DNA of 64,000 bases from positions 1-64,000 of the forward strand of contig NZ_BJDT01000010.1 in assembly GCF_005405285.1 (NCBI RefSeq). The letters run 5' to 3'. Position numbers and translations under genes: made by a program. Below are positions 1 through 9,388 of this stretch, one piece after another (the stretch's first letter is position 1; every line of letters begins with the position of its first letter). The notes beneath the pieces are model-generated. The model had not been told where the DNA came from. It saw nothing but the letters and a program-made list of their open reading frames with translations, and did not search any database. The stretch comes from Weissella sagaensis (lineage in GTDB: Bacteria; Bacillota; Bacilli; Lactobacillales; Lactobacillaceae).

Positions 1-125
1 TAGCGAATTGACTTCGCAAATGTTTTTGTTTCAAGCATAATGCTTGAAGACCCTACACATTTGTTCTATCGAAACGATATTCAGTTTTCAATGACCTACA
101 TTGCTGTCTCGCTGACAACTTAATC
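1..125 (-). other. Leader of an rRNA operon (16S gene off the left edge)
   Basis: Read on the minus strand, this stretch follows two strong promoters and contains the element TCATTGAAAACTGAATAT near 75-95. This resembles the boxA-like 'TTGAAAACT' sequence found in rRNA leaders and spacers of Firmicutes. A local hairpin (CAAGCATTATGCTTG, about 34-48) is also present. No 16S sequence is inside the window, so the rRNA assignment is an inference from the leader, the promoters and the known position of rrn operons after lysS in related bacteria. Confidence 0.7.
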
Positions 126-154
126 AGTATATCATCAAGCAAAACGCTTGTCAA
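126..154 (-). promoter_or_regulatory. rRNA operon promoter P2 (proximal)
   Basis: On the minus strand TTGACA (149-154) is followed after exactly 17 bases by TATACT (126-131). The match to the sigma-70/SigA consensus is near perfect. It lies just upstream of the presumed rRNA leader. Confidence 0.85.
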
Positions 155-206
155 TAACTAATTTTAAGATTAAATAATCAATCCGTTGTGCGTCACAACT
201 TAATCT

Positions 207-235
207 ATATTACAGTATACTTTTGTGAATGTCAA
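207..235 (-). promoter_or_regulatory. rRNA operon promoter P1 (distal)
   Basis: On the minus strand TTGACA (230-235) is followed after 17 bases by TAATAT (207-212). It sits about 80 bp upstream of P2, giving the tandem arrangement typical of rRNA operons. The sequence between here and the lysS terminator (236-434) is AT-rich and shows no gene. Confidence 0.8.
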
Positions 236-434
236 TACTGTATTTTAGATATTTTTTGATGCTTTTTGAATTGATTTTTAAAATCTTTCCTCAAAGCCAA
301 CTTTTATATAATACGACTATACACAGCATAATGCAACCCCTAATTCACATTTTATATCATCTTATTTAAAAAAGAATTAGCATCAGAATAACGCAACGCA
401 ACAAACTACTCCTCAAAACCACTTTACTGATATG

Positions 435-480
435 AAAAAGGACGACAATCTAACCATTATCCATGGTAGATTGTCGTCCT
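435..480 (-). terminator. Rho-independent terminator of lysS
   Basis: On the minus strand a stem built from GGACGACAATCTA and its complement (440-479) is followed by TTTTT. It lies about 60 bp after the lysS stop codon and isolates that gene from the downstream rRNA promoters. Confidence 0.85.
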
Positions 481-541
481 ACTTAGACACAAAATCCTAA
501 TATAACACCTTTTGAAACATGTTTTTTTACATTCAGTTTGA

Positions 542-2041
<1,500 letters not shown>

Positions 2042-2137
2042 TCATTTTTCATTAATTAATTCGTAATTGGTTTCTACCATACATATCTATAAGTTTGCCA
2101 ATATTCAACACATTTTGCAAGTCCGAACTGCTACTTT

Positions 2138-3031
2138 TTATAAACCACTTGCATCTTTACTTGCAATAATTGCTTGCAATTGCGTTTCATCAAAATTGAT
2201 AACTTTGCCAGTAAAACGATCAACAATTTCAACACCATGATCTTCAGCCAAAATTGCTTGCAATTCACTTAACGGTAACGTCGCTAGCATACGTGCATAC
2301 TCATGTCTAGTAATCGCTGGATACAATGACACTTCAGTTGTGGTCAAAACCTGCAATTCTTCAGCACCAAATAAGTTTTGTAATAAATCACTTGGCGTGT
2401 ACCCTTCCATCATTTGAGTTGAAATAGCTGGAAAATTTGCTAAGCGGGTTTCTAATTGTTCAATATCTTCATTTGTGGCATCTGGTAGCGTTGATACCAT
2501 AAAACCACCAGCTGTCACAACACTACCATCTGGATCAACTAATACAGAAACTGCAACCGCTGACGGAATTTGTTCTGACTTGGCCATATAATAAGTTAAA
2601 TCGTCTCCAATTTCACCTGTTGCCAAAGCAACTTTACCTGTGAAAGGTTCATTGGTCCCGTAGTCCTTTGTGACTGTCAAAAAGCCGTCCACACCAACTG
2701 CAGTTGCAACATCAGGTTGTTGCTTAACGTTTAATGGCAACGTCACTTGCGGATTGGTTACATAACCACGAACTTCTCCTTGTGCTGATGATTCAACAAC
2801 AATTTTACCAGCAGGGCCTTGACCATCAATACTAACTGCTAAACGTTCTTCTCCTTTAAGAATTGCGTTTGACATCATCAAAGAACCAATTAATGCACGT
2901 CCTAAGATTGTTGTGCCAAGTTGTGTCGCATCATGAAATGTTGCGACTTCTTTTATCATCTCAGTTGCATCAATTGCAATTGCACGAAACTTACCATCTG
3001 TCGTAATCGCACGTACTAATTTATCTGCCAT
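2138..3031 (-). CDS. hslO: Hsp33-family chaperone lacking all zinc-site cysteines
   Basis: Homologue of Hsp33, a redox-regulated holdase chaperone of the cytoplasm. Length (297 aa) and the N-terminal domain (about 1-230, with GRALIGSLMMSNAILKGEERL and the KIVVES/GEVRGYV strands) fit the family. The C-terminal region, about 235-290, normally carries four zinc-binding cysteines (CxC and CxxC) that form the oxidation switch. Here the equivalent segments read SLYPAITRHEYAR and VDRFTGKVINF, and the whole protein contains no cysteine. It therefore cannot be switched on by disulfide formation in the known way. Whether it is constitutively active, heat-controlled or inactive cannot be told. It lies between ftsH and lysS, as in related bacteria, behind an AAGGAAAG ribosome binding site. 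Confidence 0.93.
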   Translation of the reverse strand: MADKLVRAITTDGKFRAIAIDATEMIKEVATFHDATQLGTTILGRALIGSLMMSNAILKGEERLAVSIDGQGPAGKIVVESSAQGEVRGYVTNPQVTLPLNVKQQPDVATAVGVDGFLTVTKDYGTNEPFTGKVALATGEIGDDLTYYMAKSEQIPSAVAVSVLVDPDGSVVTAGGFMVSTLPDATNEDIEQLETRLANFPAISTQMMEGYTPSDLLQNLFGAEELQVLTTTEVSLYPAITRHEYARMLATLPLSELQAILAEDHGVEIVDRFTGKVINFDETQLQAIIASKDASGL

Positions 3032-3086
3032 AATATCTTTCCTTTTCCTATTTGTTTCCCGTTATCAAGTGTAACACAGAGTATAT

Positions 3087-3124
3087 AAAAAAAGAGCCTA
3101 GGGAGCAGCTCCCTAAACTCTTTT
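3087..3124 (-). terminator. Terminator of ftsH
   Basis: On the minus strand an interrupted stem (AAAGAG...AGGGAGC / GCTCCCT...CTCTTT) is followed by a run of T. It begins about 14 bp after the ftsH stop and separates ftsH from hslO, implying a separate hslO promoter in the remaining 55 bp or partial read-through. Confidence 0.8.
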
Positions 3125-3137
3125 AGTTTATTAAACA

Positions 3138-5183
3138 TTAAGCTTTATCGTCATCATCTGACGTTGTCGTTTCTTCTGATGAAGCTGCTGCTTCATCTTC
3201 TGTTAGCTTGTCATTTGCTGCTTGCTTTGCTTGCTCGTATGACATTGGTGTACCATCATTTTTTTTTGCTTCGTTCTCATTTTCTGGCATTTTACCAGTG
3301 TTGAACAAGCTCAAAATTTGCTTTTCATCCAATGTTTCATATTCTAACAATGCTTGTGCAATTGCTTCATGACGATCCTTATAACGTAGAATAATGTCAC
3401 ATGCTGTTTCATACCCTTGCGTTGTAATGTGTCGAACTTCTTCATCAATTAGGCGCGACGTTGTATCTGAATATAATGGTTGACCATATTGTGGGCCATT
3501 ATCCTTCTCCAACTGAACCATTCCTAATTTATCAGACATACCATATTGCGTTACCATCGCACGTGCAATACCAGTAGCCTGCTCAAAGTCGTTTGATGCC
3601 CCTGAAGATTGTTGATTGAATAGCAATACTTCAGCAGCACGACCACCCATCAAACCAGCAACTTGATCCATAGCATCAGTCTTGCTCATCAACATTTGGT
3701 CTTCACGTGGTAGCATAATTGCGTATCCGCCGGCACGACCACGAGGCACAATCGTTACCTTATGAACAACACGTGCTTCATTTAAGACAAGACCAACAAT
3801 AGCGTGTCCTGCTTCGTGGTACGCAACAGTATTACGTTCCTTAGCTGAAATCACACGATCCTTCTTAGCAGGTCCTGCAATCACACGATCTTCAGCCTCA
3901 TCCAAGTCCTTAGCTGTAATCGTATTACTATTACGACGTGCAGCTAACAAAGCTGATTCATTCAACAAGTTTTCCAAATCAGCTCCAACGAATCCTGGAG
4001 TCTGCTTAGCAATTTCTTTCAAATCAACACTTGAGTCTAATGGCTTATTCTTAGCATGAACCTTTAAGATAGCTTCACGACCCTTAACGTCAGGACGGCC
4101 AACCAAAATCTTTCGATCAAAACGACCAGGACGAAGCAAGGCAGGGTCCAAAACGTCAGAACGGTTGGTAGCCGCCATCACAATAACCCCTTCGTTACCT
4201 TCGAATCCATCCATTTCAACCAACATTTGGTTCAGCGTTTGCTCACGTTCGTCGTGACCACCACCCATACCGTTACCACGTTGACGTCCAACTGCATCAA
4301 TTTCATCAATAAAGATAATTGATGGTGCAGACTTTTTAGCGTTTTCAAACAAGTCACGAACACGACTTGCCCCAACACCAACGAACATTTCAACGAAGTC
4401 TGATCCAGAAATTGAATAGAATGGCACACCAGCTTCACCGGCAACGGCTTTGGCTAGCAAAGTCTTACCAGTTCCGGGAGGTCCCTCTAGTAGAACACCC
4501 GACGGGATACGGGCACCTAACTTCAAGAATTTCTTAGGATCTTTCAAAAATTCAACAACTTCGACCAATTCTTGCTTTTCTTCTTCAGCGCCAGCAACGT
4601 CGCCAAAACGCTTCTTGTTTTCTGATGGGTCAGCAGCCTTAGCTTTTGATTTTCCCATACCCATCATGTTACCACGACCACCTTGACCGCCTTGATTCAT
4701 ACCACCCATCATTAGGTAGAATAATCCGACCATCAAAAGTAATGGCAACATGGTTACTGCAAGTGTACCCCAGAAATTAGAAGGTTGTGGTTTTGTCGTT
4801 ACGTCTGTCTTTGAAGCATCTGCAGCCTTTTGGACATCAGCAACAATATTATCGCTCCCAACCAACTTGGTTTCAAAAGAATTAGCTTTCTTTGAACTAC
4901 CACCTAATAGTGAAGTAAATGCATCATTGTTAGCATCTTTATCAGATTGTGCTTTTTTGTATTCACCCTTAATGTCATAGACACCATCGCCAGGTTGAAT
5001 CGTGACTTTATCAATCTTTTTGTCACGCAATTCCGTCATGAATGTTGACGTAGAAATAGTCTTTGTATTTGAAGTCTGCGTGGGCCCAGCTACCCAATAA
5101 ATCAAACCCATAATACCTAGGACTACAATTACGTAAAACAAACTATTTCGGACAAAATTTCCGTTTCGTTGGTTTTTCATCAA
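3138..5183 (-). CDS. ftsH: ATP-dependent zinc metalloprotease FtsH
   Basis: Membrane-anchored AAA+ protease that degrades misfolded membrane and regulatory proteins. It has two N-terminal membrane segments (about 13-32 and 138-160) flanking an extracytoplasmic domain. The AAA module has Walker A GPPGTGKT (about 233), Walker [13 protein letters not shown] and the second region of homology [13 protein letters not shown]. The peptidase domain has the zinc motif HEAGH (about 457). The C-terminal tail is acidic (ends [10 protein letters not shown]). Length 681 aa is typical. Two adjacent ATG codons are possible starts; the SD GGGAGG is 5 bases from the first and 8 from the second. hpt lies 55 bp upstream with a hairpin between, so the two are probably co-transcribed. 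Confidence 0.97.
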   Translation of the reverse strand: MMKNQRNGNFVRNSLFYVIVVLGIMGLIYWVAGPTQTSNTKTISTSTFMTELRDKKIDKVTIQPGDGVYDIKGEYKKAQSDKDANNDAFTSLLGGSSKKANSFETKLVGSDNIVADVQKAADASKTDVTTKPQPSNFWGTLAVTMLPLLLMVGLFYLMMGGMNQGGQGGRGNMMGMGKSKAKAADPSENKKRFGDVAGAEEEKQELVEVVEFLKDPKKFLKLGARIPSGVLLEGPPGTGKTLLAKAVAGEAGVPFYSISGSDFVEMFVGVGASRVRDLFENAKKSAPSIIFIDEIDAVGRQRGNGMGGGHDEREQTLNQMLVEMDGFEGNEGVIVMAATNRSDVLDPALLRPGRFDRKILVGRPDVKGREAILKVHAKNKPLDSSVDLKEIAKQTPGFVGADLENLLNESALLAARRNSNTITAKDLDEAEDRVIAGPAKKDRVISAKERNTVAYHEAGHAIVGLVLNEARVVHKVTIVPRGRAGGYAIMLPREDQMLMSKTDAMDQVAGLMGGRAAEVLLFNQQSSGASNDFEQATGIARAMVTQYGMSDKLGMVQLEKDNGPQYGQPLYSDTTSRLIDEEVRHITTQGYETACDIILRYKDRHEAIAQALLEYETLDEKQILSLFNTGKMPENENEAKKNDGTPMSYEQAKQAANDKLTEDEAAASSEETTTSDDDDKA

Positions 5184-5198
5184 TTCCTCCCAAGAACA

Positions 5199-5220
5199 GG
5201 TAGTAATAGCAGTTACTACC
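5199..5220 (-). promoter_or_regulatory. Inverted repeat in the ftsH leader
   Basis: GGTAGTAA and TTACTACC form 8-bp arms around a 6-base loop, immediately upstream of the ftsH ribosome binding site. It is not followed by a T run, so it is not a classical terminator. It matches neither CIRCE nor the CtsR box. It could be an operator, a processing site or an mRNA stabiliser; its role is unknown. Confidence 0.45.
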
Positions 5221-5237
5221 TCATATAATGTACTAGC

Positions 5238-5834
5238 TTAATGATTTGGTGTGATGTCTACCGTGTCAACCATATCAGCATGTTGTGGATCATAAACTTC
5301 ACGTTTCAAAACGCCCACATATGGTAGATTACGATATAGTTGCTTGTAATCAAGCCCATATCCTACCACAAAGGCTTTTGGTACATCAAAGCCAACATAG
5401 TCAACCGTTGCTTCCACAACGCGACCATCTTTTTTGTCCAACAAACTAGCCGTTTTTACTGATTTTGCACCACGGTCTTTTAATAACTCAACCATAAACT
5501 TTAATGATCGACCAGTATCAACGATATCTTCCATGATAATAATATCACGACCTGCAATATCAGTTTGTAAATCTGTTACCAAATCAACACTTCCTGATGA
5601 GGCGATACCACCGTTATAACTAGAAACATCGATGAATTCAACTTCTGCATATTGCATATGTCTCATAACATCAACGGTCCACAAAACAGCACCTTTAAGT
5701 ACTGATAGAATAATCGGCGTTTGACCTTCGTAGTCAGCAGCTAATTGCTCACCTACTCGTTTTGCAGCTTTTGCAATTTCTGCTTCGCTATACAATACCC
5801 GTTCGATATCATTATTCATATCTGGTTGGTTCAT
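5238..5834 (-). CDS. hpt: Hypoxanthine phosphoribosyltransferase
   Basis: Converts hypoxanthine or guanine plus PRPP to IMP or GMP in purine salvage. The 198-aa protein has the PRPP-binding loop IIIMEDIVDTGRSL, the SVLKGAV segment near the N-terminus and the C-terminal VGYGLDYKQLYRNLPYVGVL typical of the family. The ATG of MNQPDMNN is preceded by TTAGGAG at suitable distance. It lies between tilS and ftsH, the classic Firmicutes order in which TilS and HprT are functionally linked as regulators of ftsH in B. subtilis. Confidence 0.96.
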   Translation of the reverse strand: MNQPDMNNDIERVLYSEAEIAKAAKRVGEQLAADYEGQTPIILSVLKGAVLWTVDVMRHMQYAEVEFIDVSSYNGGIASSGSVDLVTDLQTDIAGRDIIIMEDIVDTGRSLKFMVELLKDRGAKSVKTASLLDKKDGRVVEATVDYVGFDVPKAFVVGYGLDYKQLYRNLPYVGVLKREVYDPQHADMVDTVDITPNH

Positions 5835-5929
5835 GTTTTGTTAATCTCCTAAATCTTGATTCCCCTACTGTTACATAACTTTAAGAATAACATGTTTAGC
5901 CTTAAATGTTTAGTCAATAACCAATAATT

Positions 5930-6904
5930 TTACCCTTTTAATAATTGTAAATTTTCATGACTTCTAACAAGTAGGTTATTACCCTGTAAATGAACTGTTC
6001 CGGTTGCAATATTTTTATTTTTCATTAATTGCACCGCCTGCTCTAATTGACGATTTTTTACATCTAATATTTGATACTTTTGCAACCACTTTTGTAACAC
6101 TAACACCAATTGAGACGTTGGCAATTCCCAGTCTAAATGACCTTGCTCTAAATCAGCTACGTATTGTGTGATTTGCGGAGCAGCCAATGCTTGTAATGCC
6201 GCTAGTTCCTCAGCAAAATCAATAATATGTGGCATTGCTTGTTGATTAATCTGTTGTAAATCAGGAATGATGGCATGTCGTAATCGATTACGCGCATATT
6301 TTTGATCATCATTAGTGTAATCATCAATCCATTCTTGCACAGGCTCTTTAACCAAACCTTGTAATTCTACTTTTGAAAGATCTAAAAACGGTCTCACCAA
6401 TTGTAAATGATTCGTTAGCGTTTGTTTAGCAGGCATCCCCGTAAGTTGATCCAAACGACTACCACGCGCTAACTTATATAAAATCGTCTCAGCCTGGTCA
6501 TCACGATGATGTGCCGTGACAATCATATTGGCCTTAATTTTATTGGCGACCGTAAACATGGTTTGATAGCGTCTATCGCGTGCTTGTTCTTCAACAGAGA
6601 TCGTTGGCACTTCATCCCAATTGATTCTTTCTATTGCCCGCACTACTAAATTGGGCGTATTGGATAACACGCGTCGTACAAAGGTTTCTTCTTGCATCGC
6701 ATCTTGTCTTAGTTGATGGTTAATATAAATAGCACTGACTTTAGGTTGAATATCTTGAGGTAAATCGCCTTCTGTCAACCACCGTAGTAACCGTAACGAA
6801 TCTTGTCCACCTGACACGGCTACTAACACATGATCATTGGCGTTAAATAATTGTTGTTCACGAATTTTACGGATCAAATTAGCTCGCAAAACTTTTGGTT
6901 TCAT
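5930..6904 (-). CDS. tilS: tRNA(Ile)-lysidine synthase, short form
   Basis: Modifies C34 of the minor tRNA(Ile) to lysidine so that it reads AUA. The PP-loop ATPase motif SGGQDSLRLL lies near residue 32, followed by INHQLR, the VTAHHRDDQAETIL motif and the NRLRHAIIPDL segment. At 324 aa it is about 100-150 residues shorter than typical E. coli or Bacillus enzymes and appears to lack the C-terminal domain, resembling the minimal Aquifex type. The catalytic N-terminal domain and a linker are intact, so it is likely functional and essential. It is preceded by the divIC terminator and probably starts the tilS-hpt-ftsH unit. Confidence 0.93.
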   Translation of the reverse strand: MKPKVLRANLIRKIREQQLFNANDHVLVAVSGGQDSLRLLRWLTEGDLPQDIQPKVSAIYINHQLRQDAMQEETFVRRVLSNTPNLVVRAIERINWDEVPTISVEEQARDRRYQTMFTVANKIKANMIVTAHHRDDQAETILYKLARGSRLDQLTGMPAKQTLTNHLQLVRPFLDLSKVELQGLVKEPVQEWIDDYTNDDQKYARNRLRHAIIPDLQQINQQAMPHIIDFAEELAALQALAAPQITQYVADLEQGHLDWELPTSQLVLVLQKWLQKYQILDVKNRQLEQAVQLMKNKNIATGTVHLQGNNLLVRSHENLQLLKG

Positions 6905-6966
6905 ACGATATACTCCATTATCTTTACTTGATTAGTCTTATTATATGACAAAATCTACCAGCATAT

Positions 6967-6998
6967 AAAAAACAGACTTACGCTAATATGTAAGTCTG
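6967..6998 (-). terminator. Terminator after divIC
   Basis: On the minus strand CAGACTTAC (990-998 side) pairs with GTAAGTCTG (973-981 side) around an 8-base loop and is followed by TTTTTTAT. It separates the pth-to-divIC operon from tilS. Confidence 0.85.
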
Positions 6999-7014
6999 CT
7001 GATCATTAATATCG

Positions 7015-7386
7015 TTAATTTGGCATATTGAACACAATTTCATTATCTTTTGTGTACATATATTTTTCACGGATTAATTTTTGCAAATAACTATCATCAT
7101 GCAAATCTTGCACTTCTTGTTTTAGATCCGCATTATTTTGCTTAGCGTTAATCAAAGCTTTATTAGTCTGTTGTAATCCAGCTGAGGCATTTGTATATTT
7201 GGTTTGTTGACCATATAAATTAATCATCGCCAATACGGTAATAATTAACATCGCAATTACAGCAATGCCTCGACGTCGCCAGTGAATCCATCGACTATAT
7301 TGCTCTTGGCGCATTTGAAAATGCATATGTTGTTTTCCGGCAGTATTTAACGGCTCAATATTTGATTGTTTTCTAACTTTTCTCAT
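7015..7386 (-). CDS. divIC: Septum formation initiator DivIC/FtsB-like
   Basis: Small bitopic division protein that with FtsL and DivIB recruits septal wall synthesis. The start chosen is the ATG of MRKVRKQSN, 8 bases after GGGAGG; an upstream in-frame codon nine residues earlier has no such site. The 123-aa product has a basic cytoplasmic N-terminus, one membrane segment (about 39-59, RGIAVIAMLIITVLAMINLYG), a coiled coil (about 60-100, ANASAGLQQTNKALINAKQ-type heptads) and the conserved YLQKLIREKYMY motif near the C-terminus. The S1-domain gene often found between divIC and tilS is absent here. Confidence 0.9.
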   Translation of the reverse strand: MRKVRKQSNIEPLNTAGKQHMHFQMRQEQYSRWIHWRRRGIAVIAMLIITVLAMINLYGQQTKYTNASAGLQQTNKALINAKQNNADLKQEVQDLHDDSYLQKLIREKYMYTKDNEIVFNMPN

Positions 7387-7516
7387 ATCATCAGCCTCCC
7401 AAAAACAACACAAAAGTAATCTCTAATCACTCTAACTTTAACGCTAAACTTAAATATTCTTAACTCTCATTAACGTTTCTTAATGATTTTATATAAAAAC
7501 ATAACAGAGCGTTACG

Positions 7517-7795
7517 TTATTTACTATTATTACTAAAATCTTGTGCATATGTCTCAGAAACGATTCGATACATATGTTCTGCTTCATCTTTTTTCGTTGT
7601 TTCAACAATTCGTTCAATTTCAATGGTTGTCGTTTTATTTCCAAAACGAATCGTTAATTCATCGCCACTTTTAACATCACTAGATGACTTGGCTGTTTTG
7701 CCATTAATATCAATCCGTCCTTGGTCTGCAATATCTTTCGCTACTGATCGACGTTTAATCAAACGTGCTACTTTTAAGTATTTATCTAATCGCAT
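7517..7795 (-). CDS. rqcP: S4-domain RNA-binding protein RqcP
   Basis: Small S4-domain protein (92 aa) of the RqcP/YabO/Hsp15 type. In Bacillus RqcP acts with RqcH in alanine tailing of nascent chains on stalled 50S subunits. The S4 fold covers about residues 1-65 with MRLDKYLKVARLIKRRSVAKDI and the DQGRIDINGK...KSGDELTIRFGNK pattern. Its ATG overlaps the stop codon of the upstream flippase gene by one base (TAATG), indicating translational coupling. Confidence 0.93.
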   Translation of the reverse strand: MRLDKYLKVARLIKRRSVAKDIADQGRIDINGKTAKSSSDVKSGDELTIRFGNKTTTIEIERIVETTKKDEAEHMYRIVSETYAQDFSNNSK

Positions 7796-9384
7796 TATTT
7801 GTTTCTTCTTTCCAAAAAATTATATATTTTATATCCTTTAGGCAAAGCATACCACTCTGCTACTGATAGTAATCGTAATCGCCATAGCATTATGATAAAT
7901 ACTATTATACCAATTAATATAGCAATAATCAGGATTATTAAACTGGCTAAACGCGATGATCCTATAAAAATGTCACTAATTTTGCACCATCCACCAGCAC
8001 TGACTAACACACCAAGCAAAGTTATCATAAACTTCAACCACCAGTATGGTGCATGCCATTGTTGCCACACCGTTTTAGGTAAACGATGCATCACAATATA
8101 TAACATTGGCAATAACGATAGCATCGTGGCCCATGAAGCACCGATGATGCCATATTTTGGTACTAACCAGATATTCAACCCGTATTTAATAACCATCGTT
8201 AAAATAATTAACCAGCTTATTCCTCGTGTTTTATTTAAACTTTGTAAAACACTTGTACCAATTAAAATTAAGGTGGCTGGTATGACAGTTAATACAAATA
8301 CAATCAAGGCATGACTACCTTCACGTGTACTAAACAATACTTGATTAACAACCGGCATCACTGCCATTAACCCACACGTTGCTACTCCTGATAATATCAG
8401 CGATAAGCGAAACATCATTTGAAAATCATTAACAAATTCTTTTTGTTCATGATGGACAACATGATTTCGTAAAACTGGTAACAATGAAGTACTAATCGCT
8501 GTTGCTAAAACCATCCCCAATTGCACCAGTGGTTGGCCACGATCATATACACCCTTAGCATATTCAGCTGCTTGCGTACTTAGACCATGAATTTCTAATA
8601 ATCCTTTAGTTGAAAATGAATCTACTAGCTGTAATAGCACCAATAATCCGGCTAACATAGCCAATAAATTGCCTTCATTCCAAAGGCGACGAAAAATTCT
8701 AAACCAGCCAATTGATTTATCTTTTTTAACAGATTTTGTAGTCGGGGTCCGCCAAATTGATTTCACAATATTCGTCATATACAACGTTGCAGCAGCAGCA
8801 GCAACAGCAGCGGCAGCCATCGCCCAGGTACCAATTGTGTAGACAGACCATTTAGCCGAAACACCATACCACGCAATCGCAATAATAATTGCCACGCGTG
8901 CAATTTGTTCAATAATTTGTGAAATTGCTGTGGGCATCATATTAAGTTGCCCTTGTGCAAAGCCACGGCCAACTGCCAAAAATGGCATAAACCAAAACAT
9001 CCACGCGACCGCTTTGACAACTGGCGTCAATTTTAAATTGCCACCCATTCCCAATGCTAATATTGGTGCCCCACCATAAACCAAAATAAATAACCCACAA
9101 CTAATGAACAGCAACCACCAAAACAACCGCCTAGCAACTAATTGTTGATGTGCTTCATCAGGTTGTTCAGTAATGATTTTTGAAATAAATACTGGCCAAC
9201 CACTTAAGGCTAACACGACGCCAATACCATAAATAGGATAGACCTGTTGGTACACATAAAAACCAGTATTACCAACTAAATTCTGAAATGGAATACGATA
9301 TACAGCACTCAATAACTTCGCACTCATTCCTGCTAAGGTTAAAATACCAGCGCCTACCATTAAATTTTGACCACTTTTACGCAT
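7795..9384 (-). CDS. Polysaccharide flippase, SpoVB/YabM type
   Basis: Integral membrane protein of 529 aa with about 14 hydrophobic helices, of the MOP (MviN/MATE) superfamily. The N-terminus LMVGAGILTLAGMSAKLLSAVYRIPFQNLVGN is the characteristic SpoVB/YabM start, followed by YQQVYPIYGI. It likely moves a lipid-linked sugar intermediate across the membrane; the exact substrate cannot be told, though peptidoglycan lipid II is a possibility for some relatives. It lies 4 bp after mfd and overlaps rqcP, so it is in the same operon. Confidence 0.9.
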   Translation of the reverse strand: MRKSGQNLMVGAGILTLAGMSAKLLSAVYRIPFQNLVGNTGFYVYQQVYPIYGIGVVLALSGWPVFISKIITEQPDEAHQQLVARRLFWWLLFISCGLFILVYGGAPILALGMGGNLKLTPVVKAVAWMFWFMPFLAVGRGFAQGQLNMMPTAISQIIEQIARVAIIIAIAWYGVSAKWSVYTIGTWAMAAAAVAAAAATLYMTNIVKSIWRTPTTKSVKKDKSIGWFRIFRRLWNEGNLLAMLAGLLVLLQLVDSFSTKGLLEIHGLSTQAAEYAKGVYDRGQPLVQLGMVLATAISTSLLPVLRNHVVHHEQKEFVNDFQMMFRLSLILSGVATCGLMAVMPVVNQVLFSTREGSHALIVFVLTVIPATLILIGTSVLQSLNKTRGISWLIILTMVIKYGLNIWLVPKYGIIGASWATMLSLLPMLYIVMHRLPKTVWQQWHAPYWWLKFMITLLGVLVSAGGWCKISDIFIGSSRLASLIILIIAILIGIIVFIIMLWRLRLLSVAEWYALPKGYKIYNFLERRNK

Positions 9385-9388
9385 ATGC

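Noticed and set aside
7799..8314. 171-codon plus-strand ORF inside the flippase gene
   Set aside because: Antisense shadow of a membrane protein gene; composition and lack of a start signal argue against it.
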